Positions 32,393 through 34,621 of a DNA stretch of 34,621 nucleotides are shown piece by piece. Within the stretch, counting starts at the first letter, position 1. Each line of letters opens with the position of its first letter. The stretch comes from Planctomycetota bacterium (lineage in GTDB: Bacteria; Planctomycetota; Phycisphaerae; WQYP01): NCBI GenBank assembly GCA_021804985.1, contig JAJZGD010000009.1, positions 1-34,621 on the forward strand. Direction: 5' to 3'. The translations under genes and the position numbers were made by a program. The notes under the pieces are model-generated. The model ran no database searches and was not told the DNA's origin. It saw only the letters and a program-made list of their open reading frames with translations.

Positions 32393-34621
32393 ATGAAATA
32401 TCTCCGTGCTTGGCGCGCCGCGACCGGGGCCATGGTGTTGTCGTTGGTATTTTTGGTCACGGTAAGCGCGGCAGCCGCAACCTCGATCTCCTTCAACGCG
32501 GCCGCGCCCAACTTGATTGCCAATGGCGACTTCGCAGCCAATGCCACCCGTTATCGCGTGTGGCCGGGCTACTCCGGAAAACTCAATCCCCCCGTCCCGT
32601 GGCATTGGATAAGCAATTCCAGTGGGCAGGCCGGCGTCAACGGCCCCGATGCCGCCGCCGGTTCCGCGTTTGCGCCGGATAGCTCCGCCGGCGTGCGTGA
32701 TTTCGCATTCCTACAAGGTGCGAGAACCACCCTTTCTCAAACCGTACCTACCGCCGGTGGAAAATCCTACACGCTCACCTTTGCCGCCGCGGCGCGCGGC
32801 ACTGATACTCCCGCCAATCATGACCGCCTGCGCGTCGTGGTCACCGCTAACACGGGGGCGGCCATCGCCGCGGCCACACCGGCCATCACCCATGGGGCAT
32901 TCCAAAAATTTGCGATAACGTTTACCGCCCGCGGGGCGGCCACCACAGTGCAATTCACCAATGCCAGCCCGGCAGGCGCCCTTGCGGGCGGCACCATCGA
33001 CTTTTCGGATGTCCGATTGCTTACGCGCGCGGAGAAAACATCATCAACGGTGGCGGCTTACGAATATTCTCCGATTGGCCTTCGCAGTGGCGAAATTAAT
33101 CGCCGGGCAGATTCACTGCTGCGGCGAATGACGCTGCCGGAAAAACTCCGAATGCTTTCCGGCAGCAACAGCGGAATGAGCCTGAGCGCCATCCACCGAT
33201 TGGGTATTCCACCCCTGCGGTGCAGCGATGCCACCGTTGGCGTGGTGGAATGGGGCCCATCCACCGCATACCCCGCAGCGCCATGCCTGACTTCCACGTG
33301 GAATCGAAAGCTCGCCCGTGCAGAAGGGCGACATATAGGCCTGGATGCCCGGGCCAAGGGTGTCAACATTCTGCTCGGCCCCGGGATGAATATTCTTCGC
33401 CAACCGCAGAATGGCCGCAGCATGGAATATATCGGCGGCGAGGACCCCTATCTTGCCGCGCAGATGGTCGTGCCGTACATCCAGGGTTTGCAATCTCAAG
33501 ATGTGGCGGCGTGCGCGAAACATTTTGTCGGCAATGAAATTGAAACCATGCGGCCGTGGATCAATTGCATCATCCGGCGGCGAACCTTGGAGGAAATTTA
33601 TTTTCCCCCCTTCCGCGCCGCCGTTCGACAAGGCCACGCATGGGCGTTGATGACAGCCGCCAACTGGGTCAATGGGCACTACGCCGGTGCCAACGCCTTT
33701 GATCTGACTACCGCCCTGCGCAAGCGGTGGGGGTTTAAAGGAATGGTGATGACGGATTGGTGCGGTGCCTACAACACGCTGCACAGCCTGGCGGCCGGCC
33801 TCAATGTGGAAATGCCCGCCCCCCATGCCTACGCACCGGCCAGGATTATCCGCCTTTTGCATCAGCACAAGGTAACCATGGCATTGATCAATCAGCGGGT
33901 GCGCGAGATTCTGCGCATGATTGTCGCAATGGGTTTTAATGATCCCGGAAATCCATTTAATCATCGGCCCGCCAATACCTCCGGAGATGCCGCCGTGGTC
34001 AATCAGGTGGCCGCGGAGGGAACGGTGCTGCTGAAAAATAAAAATAATATTTTGCCATTAAATCCTAACCAGCGGATGAATGTCGTATTCATCGGGCCGT
34101 GGGCCACAAGGGTGGTCACGGGCGGGGGTGGCAGTTCGCACGTCAACCCGGCAGTCAAGCCGGTCACGCTCGTGGATGCGGTTAAGCACGTTGCCGGGCC
34201 CGGGGTACATCTGCGTGCGATACCCTGGAAAGATACGTATCGGCAATTCTGGGGCCACGGCCCGCTGACAACGCCGCACGGCAAAGCCGGGGTGGTGGCT
34301 GATTATTATGCCAACGCGGGCTTTGCCGGCACACCGCAGCAGGTTATTCAACGCGGCATTTCCTTAAATGCAAAGGCGGTGTTCCATGGCCGAGCGTTGG
34401 GCACTTCCGCCAGCCGCGCCTCCCAAATGATGCAGGCGCTCAACGCTGCAAAGCACGGCGCGAGCCTCGGTAAAAACCCCATCAGCGTGGTTTGGAAAGC
34501 GGCCATCCATCCAAAAGCGACTGGCGCTTACAGCTTCATCTGTGCGGTCAGCGGATCGGCAGAGGTTTATCTCGATGGCCGCCGAATCATTGATTTGTGG
34601 CTGCCGACCTGGCAGTACCCC
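32393..34621 (+). CDS. Secreted GH3 beta-glycosidase with N-terminal beta-sandwich and PA14-like insert (3' truncated)
   Basis: 743 codons, open to the last base of the window, so the C-terminus is missing. The ATG at 32393 follows AGGA. Signal peptide at 1-30 (MVLSLVFLVTVSAAAA). Residues ~38-205 (NLIANGDF, then FLQGARTTLSQTV, FSDVRLL) form a CBM/jelly-roll domain. GH3 barrel from ~230: LLRRMTLPEKLRMLSG, VNILLGPGMNILRQPQNGR, YIGGEDPYLAAQMVVPYIQGLQ, AKHFVGNE (K376-H377), and VMTDWCGAY with the probable nucleophile D455. The second GH3 domain begins at about 530 (EGTVLLKNKNNILPLN, then VTGGGGSSHVNP). At 637 DYYANAGFAGTP starts a PA14-like carbohydrate-binding insert, which interrupts that domain as in many beta-glucosidases. 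It likely cleaves terminal beta-glucosides or xylosides from polysaccharides. Confidence 0.92.
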   Translation, partial: MKYLRAWRAATGAMVLSLVFLVTVSAAAATSISFNAAAPNLIANGDFAANATRYRVWPGYSGKLNPPVPWHWISNSSGQAGVNGPDAAAGSAFAPDSSAGVRDFAFLQGARTTLSQTVPTAGGKSYTLTFAAAARGTDTPANHDRLRVVVTANTGAAIAAATPAITHGAFQKFAITFTARGAATTVQFTNASPAGALAGGTIDFSDVRLLTRAEKTSSTVAAYEYSPIGLRSGEINRRADSLLRRMTLPEKLRMLSGSNSGMSLSAIHRLGIPPLRCSDATVGVVEWGPSTAYPAAPCLTSTWNRKLARAEGRHIGLDARAKGVNILLGPGMNILRQPQNGRSMEYIGGEDPYLAAQMVVPYIQGLQSQDVAACAKHFVGNEIETMRPWINCIIRRRTLEEIYFPPFRAAVRQGHAWALMTAANWVNGHYAGANAFDLTTALRKRWGFKGMVMTDWCGAYNTLHSLAAGLNVEMPAPHAYAPARIIRLLHQHKVTMALINQRVREILRMIVAMGFNDPGNPFNHRPANTSGDAAVVNQVAAEGTVLLKNKNNILPLNPNQRMNVVFIGPWATRVVTGGGGSSHVNPAVKPVTLVDAVKHVAGPGVHLRAIPWKDTYRQFWGHGPLTTPHGKAGVVADYYANAGFAGTPQQVIQRGISLNAKAVFHGRALGTSASRASQMMQALNAAKHGASLGKNPISVVWKAAIHPKATGAYSFICAVSGSAEVYLDGRRIIDLWLPTWQYP

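Overview
The window looks like chromosomal DNA of a GC-rich, Gram-negative planctomycete, most probably class Phycisphaerae. This is an inference from gene content: a PEP-CTERM surface protein, a short pseudopilin of the planctomycete/verrucomicrobial type, a eukaryote-like (GT3) glycogen synthase, an alternative GlmU-like nucleotidyltransferase and several secreted glycoside hydrolases of families GH3, GH79 and GH125. No rRNA, tRNA, CRISPR array, phage gene or intact transposase was seen.

Layout. (1) Positions 1-6673, plus strand: the 3' end of a large exported protein, then a secreted Ig-like/beta-rich protein, a TPR-like exported protein and a HEAT-like exported protein. None has a function I can name. 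They may form one exported module. (2) 7227-9927, plus strand: argB, argF and rph, tightly packed; the first two act in arginine synthesis and the third in RNA 3'-end maturation. (3) 9953-11197, minus strand: a GlmU-like sugar-phosphate nucleotidyltransferase/acyltransferase, preceded by a 395-bp hairpin-rich gap. (4) 19576 down to 11593, minus strand: a compact five-gene run cimA, valS, M29 aminopeptidase, SpoIIM-like membrane protein and MoxR AAA+ ATPase. Gaps are about 30-60 bp or a 4-bp overlap, so it reads as one operon linking branched-chain amino acid supply, valine charging and a membrane/ATPase pair.

(5) 19577-21206: a 1.6-kb gene-free stretch full of repeats. It holds a 278-bp MITE-like element with 25-bp terminal inverted repeats, sitting inside one copy of a roughly 124-bp direct repeat whose second copy is uninterrupted. 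A 55-bp shrunken relative of the element lies just upstream of cimA, and a tandem array of palindromic GCAGGC repeats follows. (6) 21207-29015: a Tat-exported GH125 alpha-mannosidase (plus strand), convergent with a minus-strand run of GT3 glycogen synthase, GH79 glycosidase and a large membrane M48 metalloprotease. (7) 29758-34621, plus strand: a pseudopilin, a PEP-CTERM protein with a strong terminator, and a GH3 glycosidase with an N-terminal beta-sandwich and a PA14-like insert, cut by the window end.

Taken together the accessory part points to a cell that attacks complex glycans outside the cytoplasm (GH125, GH79, GH3), stores glycogen, and displays surface proteins through an exosortase encoded elsewhere. 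Nothing here is clearly a new defence or mobile system. The best leads are the MITE with its natural empty site, the structured gap at 11198-11592, the unrecognised exported cluster at the left edge, and the glycogen synthase that keeps the arginine helix used for glucose-6-phosphate control in eukaryotes.
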